A stretch of 64,000 nt of DNA, taken from contig JBBQCW010000001.1 of the NCBI GenBank assembly GCA_038319025.1, positions 248,001-312,000 on the forward strand, in the 5' to 3' direction. The translations under genes were made by a program, and so were the position numbers. How positions within the stretch are numbered: the stretch's first letter is position 1; the number at the start of each line of letters is the position of its first letter. Below the pieces are notes generated by a model. That model was not told the origin of the DNA. It was given only the letters and a program-made list of their open reading frames with translations, and did not search any database. Positions 7,942-15,972 of the stretch are shown here, piece by piece. The DNA comes from JBBQCW01 sp038319025. Lineage in GTDB: Bacteria > Actinomycetota > Thermoleophilia > Solirubrobacterales > Solirubrobacteraceae.

Positions 7942-8355
7942 ATCTCCCGTCGCAGTGACCAGCGCCGCGCCGCCGCGTTCGCGCTCTACCAGCACGAAGT
8001 GACCGGCCACGAGCTCGACGACGTGTTCGAGACGAACGCCTCCGAGTTCACCCGCGCACTGGCGTACGCCGCCCAGGACTACGCGCCGGACCTTGACGCC
8101 ATCATCGAGCGACACGCCAACAACTGGACGATCGACCGCATCGCGCCGCTGGACAAGGCGATCATGCGGATCGCGTTGCTGGAGATGCTCCACCCGGACG
8201 CGGCACCGGGCGACGAGCCTATCCCCGCCGAAGGGGCCATCGACGAAGCGGTCGAGACGGCCAAGATCTACTGCGGGGCCGACGCCCCCGGCTTCATCAA
8301 TGGCATTCTCGCTGCCGCCCTCCGCGCCATGCGCGAGAATTCCGCGCATGACTGA
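7942..8355 (+). CDS. nusB: transcription antitermination factor NusB, apparent ATC start
   Basis: NusB binds boxA RNA with NusE (S10) in antitermination complexes for rRNA operons. The conserved N terminus reads SRRSDQRRAAAFALYQ and the C-terminal half IDRIAPLDKAIMRIALLEM, AIDEAVETAKIYC and FINGILAAAL. The first in-frame ATG/GTG/TTG is GTG 7999, which would delete the conserved first helix. No canonical start lies upstream in the non-overlapping region. The best fit is the ATC at 7942, ten bases after AGAAGG (7926-7931). With that start the protein has 137 residues. The gene itself is certain; the start is unusual. Confidence 0.85.
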   Translation: MSRRSDQRRAAAFALYQHEVTGHELDDVFETNASEFTRALAYAAQDYAPDLDAIIERHANNWTIDRIAPLDKAIMRIALLEMLHPDAAPGDEPIPAEGAIDEAVETAKIYCGADAPGFINGILAAALRAMRENSAHD

Positions 8356-8563
8356 CGCTGAGCACACCGACGCACTGGACGAGCTGATCACCCGCTTGGA
8401 GCGGGCCGCCGAGCAGTTGCGCTCGGGCGACCTGAGCGCGGATGCCGCGGCCTCCGTGGTGGAGGATTGCGCCGCTGCCGCCGCGCAGGCCGCTGCGGAG
8501 CTCGATCGTCGGGCCCGCGTGGCCGCTTCCGAGCCGCTGCCCGGCCAGGACTCGCTGCTCTAA
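8348..8563 (+). CDS. xseB: exodeoxyribonuclease VII small subunit
   Basis: A 71-residue helical protein with the XseB pattern ALDELITRLERAAEQLRSGDLSADAAASVVEDC. It should pack around the large subunit XseA, which degrades single-stranded DNA. The start codon overlaps the nusB stop by eight bases. In many genomes xseA lies directly beside xseB; here nusB and ispA are the neighbours and no xseA occurs in the window, so the partner must be elsewhere. The tail ends in PGQDSLL. Confidence 0.8.
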   Translation: MTDAEHTDALDELITRLERAAEQLRSGDLSADAAASVVEDCAAAAAQAAAELDRRARVAASEPLPGQDSLL

Positions 8564-8567
8564 CGCG

Positions 8568-9443
8568 GTGCCCGGCTACCCCGACGAACTGCGTGACCAG
8601 GTCGACGACTATCTGGAGACGCTGCGCTTTTCCGACGACGCCATAACCTCCGGGCTGCAGGAGGCCATGCGCTACTCGCTGCTGGCCGGCGGCAAGCGGA
8701 TCCGCCCTGTGCTGGCGTTGGCCACTGCACGGTCGATCGGCCGCAACAGCGCCGAGATGCTGCCGCTGGCGGCGGCACTGGAGCTGATCCACACCTACTC
8801 GCTGATCCACGACGACCTGCCCGCCATGGATGACGATGATCTGCGGCGCGGCAAGCCCACGTGCCATGTGGCGTTCGGCGAGGACGTCGCGATCCTGGCC
8901 GGCGACGCGTTGTACGCGGAGGCGTTCCGTCATGTGCTGACCAAGCAGTCGGGGGAGCCACGGGATCTCCTCGTGGCGGTGGCCGAACTGGCTGCCGCGA
9001 CCGGCGTGAACGGCATGGTCGGCGGCCAGTACCTCGATGTCGACGAGGCCGCCCCCGAAGGCCCCGATGGGCTGCGGCGTCTGCACGAACTGAAGACCGG
9101 GCGCCTCATCGGCGCATCCGTGGCCTGCGTACTGATGGCGAGCGGCATGCCCGAAGAACGCACCAGCGCCTACCAGCACTTCGCCCACGAGTTGGGCGTC
9201 CTGTTTCAGATCGTGGACGACATCCTCGACGTGACCGGTTCCGACGACGCCCTGGGTAAACCGCAGGGCAGCGACGAACGCCAGGGCAAGCGCACCTACG
9301 TGAGCGAGTTCGGTCTTGATGGTGCTCGTGATCTGGCTGGGCGTTCGCACCGCAATGCTGTTGAGGCCCTTAACGTGTGCGCACCCGATGGTGCACCGGA
9401 ACTGGCGCAGATCACGGATTTCATCGCCACCCGTCAGAATTGA
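8568..9443 (+). CDS. ispA: farnesyl-type polyprenyl diphosphate synthase
   Basis: Condenses isopentenyl diphosphate with allylic diphosphates. The 291-residue chain carries the first aspartate-rich motif in YSLIHDDLPAMDDDDLRRGK and the second in FQIVDDILDVTGS, plus GGKRIRP and a KTGRL lysine motif. The residues before the first motif match bacterial farnesyl diphosphate synthase IspA, so a C15 product is likely, though C20 is possible. It starts at GTG, two bases after the xseB stop, and is followed by dxs, which supplies the pathway. Confidence 0.92.
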   Translation: MPGYPDELRDQVDDYLETLRFSDDAITSGLQEAMRYSLLAGGKRIRPVLALATARSIGRNSAEMLPLAAALELIHTYSLIHDDLPAMDDDDLRRGKPTCHVAFGEDVAILAGDALYAEAFRHVLTKQSGEPRDLLVAVAELAAATGVNGMVGGQYLDVDEAAPEGPDGLRRLHELKTGRLIGASVACVLMASGMPEERTSAYQHFAHELGVLFQIVDDILDVTGSDDALGKPQGSDERQGKRTYVSEFGLDGARDLAGRSHRNAVEALNVCAPDGAPELAQITDFIATRQN

Positions 9444-9448
9444 TCGAC

Positions 9449-11389
9449 ATGCCCCGACGTTTGGACCACATCGACAGCCCGCGTGACCTGAAGGGCCTCT
9501 CCGACGAGGAGCTACAGGAGGTCGCCCAGGAGGTCCGCGAGCACATCATCGACACGGTCGGTGAGATCGGCGGACACTTCGGCGCGAACCTCGGCACCTG
9601 CGAGATCGCCGTCGCGCTGCACTCGATGCTGGACTCCCCGCGCGACAAGATCCTGTGGGACGTCGGCCACCAGGCCTACCCGCACAAGATCCTCACCGGG
9701 CGGCGGGACGAGCTTTCCACGATCCGGCAATACGGTGGCCTGGCCCCGTTCTGCGCGATGTTCGAGTCCGAGCACGACATCATGGGCGCCGGCCACGCCT
9801 CCACCTCGATCGGCTACGCCGTCGGGTTGAAGGAGGGGATGCGCGTCAAGGGCAACCTGGACGAGGGCCGCGTGGTCGCCGTGATCGGCGACGGTGCCAT
9901 GACGGGCGGCGTAGCTTTTGAGGCCATCCACCAGGCCGGCGGGTTGGGTACGCCGATGGTCGTGGTCCTGAACGACAACGGGATGTCGATCTCGCCCAAC
10001 GTGGGTGCACTGTCGCGCTACTTCAACCGCATCCGGCTGAACCCGAAGCTGTGGCATGCCCGCGAGGGTGTCGAAGGCAAGCTCACAGTGCTGCCTGGAG
10101 GAATCGGCAGCGCGTTCGAGCGCCTCGGCCCGCAGTTGAAGGAGTCGATCAAGGCGTTCACCGCCCCGGGCCTGTTCTGGGAGGAACTTGATTGGGCCTA
10201 CCTCGGGGTCATCGACGGGCACGACGTGGGCGCTCTGCGCCGCGCCATGCGGTCGGCCTTCGCCGCGCAGCGGCCCGTCGTCGTCCATGTGGCCACGGTC
10301 AAGGGCAAGGGGTTCGCGCCCGCCGAGGAGGGCGGCCTACCGGGCATGGAGAAGTGGCACGCGGCCAAGCCCAAGTCCATCGTGGATCGTGCGCCGGCAC
10401 TGGCCGTGCCCAAGCCATCCGGCGCACCCAAGCCCGCGCCGCAGTACACGGCCGTATTCGGGAACGCGATGGTGGCCGAGGCCAGACGCGACCCGCGGGT
10501 CGTGGGAATCACCGCCGCCATGAACTCGGGCACCGGGCTGAACATCCTTCAGGAGGCGATGCCCGAGCGGTACTTCGATGTCGGCATCGCCGAGCAACAG
10601 GCGATCCTTTTTGCCGCCGGGCTCGCCCTGGAGGGCGTCAAGCCGGTGGCTGCCATCTACTCGACCTTCCTGCAGCGCGCGTTCGACCAGATCGTCCACG
10701 ACGTCGCCCTGCAGAACCTGGATGTGGTGTTCGCCATGGACCGCGCCGGCCTTGTGGGCGACGACGGCCCCACCCATCACGGGGTGTTCGATATCGCCTA
10801 CCTGCGGCCGCTGCCGAACATGGTGCTGATGGCCCCGCGAGATGAGGCGATGCTGGTGGACATGCTGCGCACCGCGATCGAGTACGACGGGCCTGTCGGT
10901 CTGCGCTACCCGCGCGGCGAGGCCGAAGGCGTGCGGCTGCCCGCTGAGCCCGAGGTGATGGAGATCGGCGTGGGGGAGGTCCTGCGCGAGGGCACCCGCG
11001 TAGCCATCGTCGGTTACGGCTCGGGTGTGGGCAAGGCGCTCCAGGCGGCCGAGATCCTCGCCGCTCGTGGCCTGGAGCCAACGGTTGCCGATGCCCGCTT
11101 TGCAAAGCCGATCGACGCCGCTCTGATGGCCCAGTTGGCCGCCGAGCACGAACTGCTGGTCACCGTCGAAGAAGGCGTTCTCATGGGCGGCTTTGGTTCG
11201 GCCGTCTGGGAGACCCTCAACGAGGGTGGGCTGCCGATGCCGCGCATCCTGCGCGTCGGTGTTCCGGACCGTTACATCACCCACGGCAAGCCGGCGCTTC
11301 TGCACGAGGAGATCGGGTTCACCGGCCCGGCGATCGCTGAACGGATCGCGGCCGCCGTCGGACTGGACGCCGTCCGCAGCGAAGCCTGA
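9449..11389 (+). CDS. dxs: 1-deoxy-D-xylulose-5-phosphate synthase
   Basis: Thiamine diphosphate enzyme that joins pyruvate and glyceraldehyde-3-phosphate, the entry step of the MEP isoprenoid pathway. It has 646 residues. The cofactor-binding GDGAMTGG with NDNGMSISPN lies near residues 150-185, the pyrimidine domain has VGIAEQQAI, and the C-terminal transketolase domain has EEGVLMGGFGSAV. ATG 9449 begins three bases after a TGATC following ispA and matches the family start (MPRRLDHIDSPRDLKGLS). The gene is the last of the efp-dxs run and converges on the DUF4239 gene. Confidence 0.96.
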   Translation: MPRRLDHIDSPRDLKGLSDEELQEVAQEVREHIIDTVGEIGGHFGANLGTCEIAVALHSMLDSPRDKILWDVGHQAYPHKILTGRRDELSTIRQYGGLAPFCAMFESEHDIMGAGHASTSIGYAVGLKEGMRVKGNLDEGRVVAVIGDGAMTGGVAFEAIHQAGGLGTPMVVVLNDNGMSISPNVGALSRYFNRIRLNPKLWHAREGVEGKLTVLPGGIGSAFERLGPQLKESIKAFTAPGLFWEELDWAYLGVIDGHDVGALRRAMRSAFAAQRPVVVHVATVKGKGFAPAEEGGLPGMEKWHAAKPKSIVDRAPALAVPKPSGAPKPAPQYTAVFGNAMVAEARRDPRVVGITAAMNSGTGLNILQEAMPERYFDVGIAEQQAILFAAGLALEGVKPVAAIYSTFLQRAFDQIVHDVALQNLDVVFAMDRAGLVGDDGPTHHGVFDIAYLRPLPNMVLMAPRDEAMLVDMLRTAIEYDGPVGLRYPRGEAEGVRLPAEPEVMEIGVGEVLREGTRVAIVGYGSGVGKALQAAEILAARGLEPTVADARFAKPIDAALMAQLAAEHELLVTVEEGVLMGGFGSAVWETLNEGGLPMPRILRVGVPDRYITHGKPALLHEEIGFTGPAIAERIAAAVGLDAVRSEA

Positions 11390-11403
11390 TCTGGAGCGAT
11401 CAG
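11386..11403. terminator. hairpin spanning convergent stops of dxs and the DUF4239 gene
   Basis: CTGATC, loop TGGAGC, GATCAG is a perfect six-base inverted repeat that includes the TGA of dxs and the TCA (TGA on the other strand) of the opposing gene. It lacks a T-tract. Confidence 0.3.
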
Positions 11404-12230
11404 CCGGCGTCGAGCGGCTCGCCCTTGGCCGTGCACAGCAGCGGCGCTCCGACGCCGGCCGTGAACTCACGGTCGTGCTCCAGTTCTTCGAGCGTGCGCG
11501 TCATTGCGGCGGGCCGAAGACTGCCGGCCTCGTTGCGGTACGGGTGGGTGAGGAAGTAGGCCAGGACGAAGCCGCCGACGATGATCACGGTCACCGATCC
11601 GACCATGACGGCCTGACCGACGAATCGCTCGCGGCGATCGGCGAAGAGCAGCACGTAGGTGAGCACCGTCGCGCCGCCCAGCAGGATTACGATCCAAACG
11701 GGCTCGGGCAGGCGGCCCTGCGCCTCCGACAGGCGTGCGTCGCGACCGCGGTCCCGCGTGATGGCGCCGTCCAGAAGGTTGCCCACGGCGGCCTGCTGCA
11801 CCGGCGTCGTCGCGTGGATGGCCGGGAGTGAATCGTCGATCTGCGCCTCAAGGTCATCGACCCGTACTGATGAGCCTCCGGCACCCATGGCGGGCCAGTC
11901 CAGCGCGATTACAGCGCGGGCGTAACAGATCAGGTTGGCGTGGAGGTTGTCCCGGGCCGGCGACGGCAGCAGCGCTGCGCTCTTGTAGAGCAAGCGGGTC
12001 GCCGATGCCTCCTCCTGGGCGCCGGTGCGCGCGGCGTTGAATCCCTGGAACGCGACGAGGATCACGAACGCGAGGATCACGGCGAAGGGACTGCGCGCGG
12101 CGCCCAGCACGCCCCCGGCCCGGCCCGGATCCTCCCAATAGCCGCCTTCTCTGCGCCGCAGGATGGCCAAGATGCTGATGACGACGGCCGCCGTGCCCAG
12201 GACGACGGTCAGCACCAAGAGAGGGTCCAC
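11400..12230 (-). CDS. DUF4239/bestrophin-like membrane protein
   Basis: A 276-residue protein with four predicted membrane segments: VLTVVLGTAAVVISILAIL and FAVILAFVILVAFQGF near the N terminus, and VWIVILLGGATVLTYVLLF and VMVGSVTVIIVGGFVLAYF after a long soluble loop. The layout (two helices, helical loop, two helices, then a HPYRNEAGSL turn) fits the DUF4239 bestrophin-like family. Ion transport is only suggested by that distant relationship. It starts at GTG behind its own -10 and has no operon partner. Confidence 0.65.
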   Translation of the reverse strand: MDPLLVLTVVLGTAAVVISILAILRRREGGYWEDPGRAGGVLGAARSPFAVILAFVILVAFQGFNAARTGAQEEASATRLLYKSAALLPSPARDNLHANLICYARAVIALDWPAMGAGGSSVRVDDLEAQIDDSLPAIHATTPVQQAAVGNLLDGAITRDRGRDARLSEAQGRLPEPVWIVILLGGATVLTYVLLFADRRERFVGQAVMVGSVTVIIVGGFVLAYFLTHPYRNEAGSLRPAAMTRTLEELEHDREFTAGVGAPLLCTAKGEPLDAG

Positions 12231-12238
12231 GGCCAGCG

Positions 12239-12244
12239 ACGGTA
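12239..12244 (-). promoter_or_regulatory. -10 hexamer TACCGT of the DUF4239-like gene
   Basis: TACCGT on the reverse strand ends eight bases before the GTG at 12230. It lies between the gene and the hairpin cluster, so the hairpins would be outside this mRNA if the hexamer is the promoter. Confidence 0.45.
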
Positions 12245-12255
12245 TTTGGTCGAGA

Positions 12256-12427
12256 GGACGGGAACGTCGTTCGTCCTGGAAATGAAACGACCTGCCAGGG
12301 GAGGCAGGCCGTCTCGGGGAGGAGAGAGACTTCTATGTGATGGCTCCGGGGGGAGCCAGAGGTCTGTCCGCGGATCACCGCGGAGAAAGCACCTTTCAGT
12401 GCCAGACCCGTCGCCATATGCGGCGAC
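12256..12427. ncRNA. candidate structured RNA: hairpin array with three-way junction
   Basis: Eight local helices occur in 172 bases of the 276-base intergenic region: 12256-12260/12272-12276; CCTGCC/GGCAGG 12291-12308; GTCTC/GAGAC 12311-12330; TGGCTCC/GGAGCCA 12341-12358 (GGGG loop); TCCGCGG/CCGCGGA 12367-12384 (ATCA loop); GCAC/GTGC 12389-12402; and GTCGCC/GGCGAC 12410-12427. GGTCTG 12361-12366 pairs with CAGACC 12403-12408, enclosing two of the hairpins as a three-way junction with a GAAA linker. No open reading frame of note covers it. I could not match it to a known riboswitch, SRP, RNase P or 6S consensus. The strand is unknown, and high G+C favours chance hairpins. Confidence 0.4.
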
Positions 12428-12461
12428 TTGCAGAATGGTGAGGCATGGCCGCCATTTTCGG

Positions 12462-12477
12462 TGTGACTCTGGTCACA
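12462..12477. promoter_or_regulatory. CRP-family operator TGTGA-N6-TCACA
   Basis: A perfect CRP consensus palindrome (TGTGA, CTCTGG, TCACA) lies 14 bases upstream of the tlyA -10 and so covers the -35 region. Mycobacterial Crp recognises this sequence. At this position it could activate or repress. The window also encodes an adenylate cyclase (50530-51651). Confidence 0.55.
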
Positions 12478-12491
12478 GGCTTCCACGGCGG

Positions 12492-12497
12492 TACTCT
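12492..12497 (+). promoter_or_regulatory. -10 hexamer TACTCT of tlyA
   Basis: TACTCT ends nine bases before the tlyA ATG and 15 bases after the CRP-like palindrome. Confidence 0.5.
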
Positions 12498-12506
12498 CCG
12501 CCCAGC

Positions 12507-13313
12507 ATGACAACGCGCGTCCGCCTTGACGCCCTGCTCGCCGAGCGGGGTCTGTTCACCTCTCGCGCTCGCGCTGCCGCGTCGGTGATGGCCGGTGAGG
12601 TGCGACTGGGGGACGCGGGCGCCCGGGCCGCCAAACCGGGGCAGATGGTGCTCGCCGACGTGACGGTGTCTGTCGATGAGGCGCGGCGGTACGTCTCGCG
12701 GGGTGGCACCAAACTCGCCAACGGGTTGGACATACTCGGCATGGACCCGGCGGGATCCATGGCGCTGGACGTGGGCGCGTCGACGGGCGGGTTCACCGAT
12801 TGCCTGCTGCAGCGCGGTGCGGCGCACGTGGTGGCCTTGGACGTCGCGTACGGCGAACTGGCCTGGTCCATGCGCACCGATGAGCGCGTCACCGTCCTGG
12901 AGCGCAGCAACGCCCGGGCGCTGACCGCGGAAATGCTGCCCTACCGCCCCGATCTCTTCGTGGCTGACGTTTCGTTCATCTCGTTGGCCAAGGTGCTCCC
13001 GGCGGTCCTGTCGTGCACCGCGGAGCGGTTTGACGCGGTCGCCATGGTCAAGCCGCAGTTCGAGGTGGGGCGTGACAGGGTCGGCAAAGGCGGCGTCGTC
13101 CGCGACCCGCTGGTGCGGCGCGCTGCGCTCCTGCTTGTGGCTGATGCGGCGCGGGCGAGCGGCGTGGCGGTTCTGGGCTTCGCTTCCTCTGGCCTTCCGG
13201 GGCCCAAGGGCAACCAGGAGACGTTCATCCATCTGGCGGAGCCGGGCCGCGTGGGTGCCCTGGACGAGGCCGGAGTGCGCGCCGCGGCGTCCGTGGCGGA
13301 GCCCGACGCATGA
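12507..13313 (+). CDS. tlyA: TlyA family rRNA 2'-O-methyltransferase
   Basis: Methylates cytidine ribose in 16S and 23S rRNA in mycobacteria, where its loss gives capreomycin resistance. The 268-residue protein has an N-terminal S4 RNA-binding domain (RLDALLAERGLFTSRARAAASVMAGEV), then RRYVSRGGTKLANGL and a Rossmann methyltransferase domain: LDVGASTGGFTDCLLQRGA for SAM, DLFVADVSFISL, and VKPQFEVGRDRVGKGGVVRD. It heads tlyA-nadK with an ATGA overlap, and a CRP-type site lies in its promoter. Confidence 0.93.
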   Translation: MTTRVRLDALLAERGLFTSRARAAASVMAGEVRLGDAGARAAKPGQMVLADVTVSVDEARRYVSRGGTKLANGLDILGMDPAGSMALDVGASTGGFTDCLLQRGAAHVVALDVAYGELAWSMRTDERVTVLERSNARALTAEMLPYRPDLFVADVSFISLAKVLPAVLSCTAERFDAVAMVKPQFEVGRDRVGKGGVVRDPLVRRAALLLVADAARASGVAVLGFASSGLPGPKGNQETFIHLAEPGRVGALDEAGVRAAASVAEPDA

Positions 13314-14167
13314 ATACCCCGGCCCGCACCGTCACGGTCCTGAGCCACCGGCGCCCCGAGCAGGTCGCCGAGGCGATGACGGCGCTGCGTGCAGCGGCCG
13401 CGCAGGTCGGTGCCACGTTGCGCCTGGACCATGACGAAACGCGTAAGCACAGTCCCGTTCCGGCACCGGAACTGGATCTCAGTGCCGGCGTACGCGATGA
13501 CGTGGACCTGTGCGTGGCCTTGGGCGGCGACGGGACCATCCTGCGCGCCCTACGTCAGTACGCGGGCACGCAGGTTCCGGTCTTCGCCGTGAACTTCGGC
13601 GAGGTGGGGTTCCTGGCCACGATCGAGCCGGACGATGTCGTCGCGGGCTTCGAGGCGGCGATGCAGGGCACGTTCGACGTGGTGCAGTTGCCGGCTCTCG
13701 CCCTCGACGTCGACGGTCGGCCACAGGCGGCCGTCAACGATGTCTCGCTGCAGCGTCGCCCCGGCGCGCGGGTGGCTCAGCTGGCTTACGGAATCGGTGA
13801 GGACGAGTTGGGGAGCGTTCGCTGCGACGGGCTTGTGCTGTCCACTCCGGCCGGTTCGACGGGCTACAACCTGGCCAACGGGGGACCGGTGCTGGCCTGG
13901 GGGGTGGAGGGGTACGCAGTGTCGTTCATCGCTCCCCACTCGCTTACCGCTCGCGCTCTGGTGGTTGCGCCGCACGATGTACTGACGGTGCACAACCGGT
14001 CTGATGAACCGGTGGACGTCTCGGTCGACGGCCAACCGGCCGGTGAGCTGGCGCCCGGGCACGCTCTGAGCGCGCGCTTCGTACCCGCTTCGGTGCGGCT
14101 GGCGGTCATCCCGGGCTCCACGTTCTACCGCCGGCTGCGCAACAAGTTCGGCCGCCTTTCCGCGTAG
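13310..14167 (+). CDS. nadK: NAD kinase
   Basis: Phosphorylates NAD to NADP. It has 285 residues, with the GGDGT motif in LGGDGTILRALR near residue 66. The NAD-binding VNFGEVGFLA and VNDVSLQR and the glycine-rich STPAGSTGYNLANGGP of the C-terminal domain are also present. It is translationally coupled to tlyA through ATGA at 13310-13313. The tlyA-nadK-recN order is shared with Mycobacterium. Confidence 0.95.
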   Translation: MNTPARTVTVLSHRRPEQVAEAMTALRAAAAQVGATLRLDHDETRKHSPVPAPELDLSAGVRDDVDLCVALGGDGTILRALRQYAGTQVPVFAVNFGEVGFLATIEPDDVVAGFEAAMQGTFDVVQLPALALDVDGRPQAAVNDVSLQRRPGARVAQLAYGIGEDELGSVRCDGLVLSTPAGSTGYNLANGGPVLAWGVEGYAVSFIAPHSLTARALVVAPHDVLTVHNRSDEPVDVSVDGQPAGELAPGHALSARFVPASVRLAVIPGSTFYRRLRNKFGRLSA

Positions 14168-14260
14168 AACGCTTCTCTCCTCACAAATCTGCGTCATCGG
14201 TGCGACGGAAGTGCATGGCCAGGGGCGGTCCGTCGGGTCGCGCTGCTATTCCGTGCAGCG

Positions 14261-15919
14261 ATGCTTCATGAGTTACGTGTCGAGAACCTTCTGCTGATCG
14301 AGCGGGCGGAGCTGCGTCTGGGCCCGGGCCTCAACGTGCTCACGGGGGAGACAGGCGCGGGCAAGACGGTCCTGGCCCACGCACTGGATCTGTTGCTGGG
14401 CGGCAAGGCACGCGGCGGGATCGTGCGCCCCGGAGCCGCTGAGGCATACGTCGAAGGGGTGTTCGCCCTGCCCGGCGCGCTGCGCAAGGAACTGGGGGAG
14501 CGTCTGCCTGCGGACGCCGATGAACTCGTCCTGGCCCGTCGCGTGAGCGCCGAAGGGCGCACGCGAGCACTCGTGAACGGCCGCAGTGCCGCCGCTGCCG
14601 ATCTGCAGGCGATCGGCACCGTGCTCCTGTCCTTCTACGGTCAGCATGAGCATCGTCGCCTCACGGTTGCCTCCAGCCAGCTTGCGCTGCTGGATGCCTG
14701 GTGTGGGCCCAACCACCTCGAACGCCGCGCGGCCGCCGCCGAGGCCCACACGCGTGTGCACGACGCCGAAACGGCGCTCGCCGATGTGCGCGAACGATCC
14801 GGGGCCGGGGAGCGCGAGCAGGACCTGCTCGAGTTCGAGTTGGCGGAGATCGATGCTGCCGCGCCCGACGAGGCCGAGCAGACCGACCTCGTGGCCGCGC
14901 GTGAACGGCTGCGCCACCTAGACGCGCTGCGTTCCGCTGCGTTCGGGGCCGCCGAGGCGCTCAGCCCGGAGAGCGGCGAGGACGGTGGGGCCACAGCGCT
15001 GGCCCTCGCCCACCGCAGCGCCGAGAGTGCCGGGGGCGTCGATCCGGCGCTCGATGCGCTGGCGCTGCGCGCCGGATCGCTTGCGGTGGAGGCCGGTGAG
15101 CTGGCGGCCGATCTGCGCCGGTACGCCGAAGGGCTCGACGGAGAACCTGGGGCGCTGGAGGCCGTCGAGGAGCGCCTCGGCATTCTTGATCGTCTGGAGC
15201 GCAAGCACGGTGGGACGATCGAGGCCGTGCTCGAGCACGCGGACGTCTGTCGCGCCCGGCTGGCCCAGATCACCGGGGCCGAGGAGGCACTACGAGAGGC
15301 CCAGGCCGCTGTGGACACCGCCCGCACGGCCCGTGACGCCATGCATCGCACGCTGCACAAGACGCGGGCCGAGCAGGCGCCCGCGCTGGCTGCGGCCGTC
15401 CGCGAGCGGCTTGGTGCACTGGCCATGGAGTCGGCCGAGTTCTCCATCGAGATCGAAGCCCGCGAACCTGGGCCGACCGGGGTCGACGGGGCCGAGTTTG
15501 TGCTGGCGCCCAACCCCGGGGTGCCGGCGGCGCCATTGCGCGAGATCGCGTCCGGCGGCGAACTGTCCCGTGTGATGCTGGCGTTGATGGGCGCCGCCAA
15601 CGATGGGTCCGGGACGACGCTCGTGTTCGACGAGGTCGACGCCGGCGTCGGGGGGCAGACGGCCAACGCGGTCGGAGAGGCTCTGCGCGAGCTCGCCGCT
15701 CATCGCCAGGTGGTTTGCATCACGCATCTCCCACAGATCGCCGCTTTGGCCGGGCGGCACTTCTCCATCGAGAAGGACGTGTCGGTGAGCCCGGCCCGCA
15801 CGACCGTCCGTGCGCTCGAGCAGGGGGATGTCGTCGGGGAACTCGTGCGGATGCTCGGGGCGCCCCAGGACGATCTCGCCGCCCGCCGCCACGCGACGCA
15901 GATGCTCCGCGTCGCCTGA
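14261..15919 (+). CDS. recN: DNA repair protein RecN
   Basis: SMC-like ATPase acting on DNA double-strand breaks. It has 552 residues. The Walker A loop GETGAGKT lies near residue 30 in the family-typical N terminus MLHELRVENLLLIERAEL. A long Ala/Glu/Arg-rich coiled coil fills about 150-390, followed by the signature SGGELSRVMLA and Walker B TLVFDEVDAGVGG. No LexA box is visible in the 93-base gap before it, although recN is SOS-controlled in some bacteria. No clear TAnnnT sits at the right distance, so its promoter is unassigned. Confidence 0.95.
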   Translation: MLHELRVENLLLIERAELRLGPGLNVLTGETGAGKTVLAHALDLLLGGKARGGIVRPGAAEAYVEGVFALPGALRKELGERLPADADELVLARRVSAEGRTRALVNGRSAAAADLQAIGTVLLSFYGQHEHRRLTVASSQLALLDAWCGPNHLERRAAAAEAHTRVHDAETALADVRERSGAGEREQDLLEFELAEIDAAAPDEAEQTDLVAARERLRHLDALRSAAFGAAEALSPESGEDGGATALALAHRSAESAGGVDPALDALALRAGSLAVEAGELAADLRRYAEGLDGEPGALEAVEERLGILDRLERKHGGTIEAVLEHADVCRARLAQITGAEEALREAQAAVDTARTARDAMHRTLHKTRAEQAPALAAAVRERLGALAMESAEFSIEIEAREPGPTGVDGAEFVLAPNPGVPAAPLREIASGGELSRVMLALMGAANDGSGTTLVFDEVDAGVGGQTANAVGEALRELAAHRQVVCITHLPQIAALAGRHFSIEKDVSVSPARTTVRALEQGDVVGELVRMLGAPQDDLAARRHATQMLRVA

Positions 15920-15960
15920 CTGAACTGGCCCGAACGCAGGGCGTTTACGCTCAGTCGCAC

Positions 15961-15966
15961 TAGACT
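15961..15966 (+). promoter_or_regulatory. -10 hexamer TAGACT of steA
   Basis: TAGACT ends six bases before the steA ATG. The identical hexamer precedes pyrG and the diacylglycerol kinase gene. Confidence 0.5.
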
Positions 15967-15972
15967 CGCCCG

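Noticed and set aside
12445..12510. A 21-codon open frame ending in ATGA overlap with tlyA, a possible leader peptide
   Set aside because: It would need a transcript starting upstream of the CRP-like site and the -10 at 12492. Its sequence shows no regulatory codon run, so coincidence is more likely.
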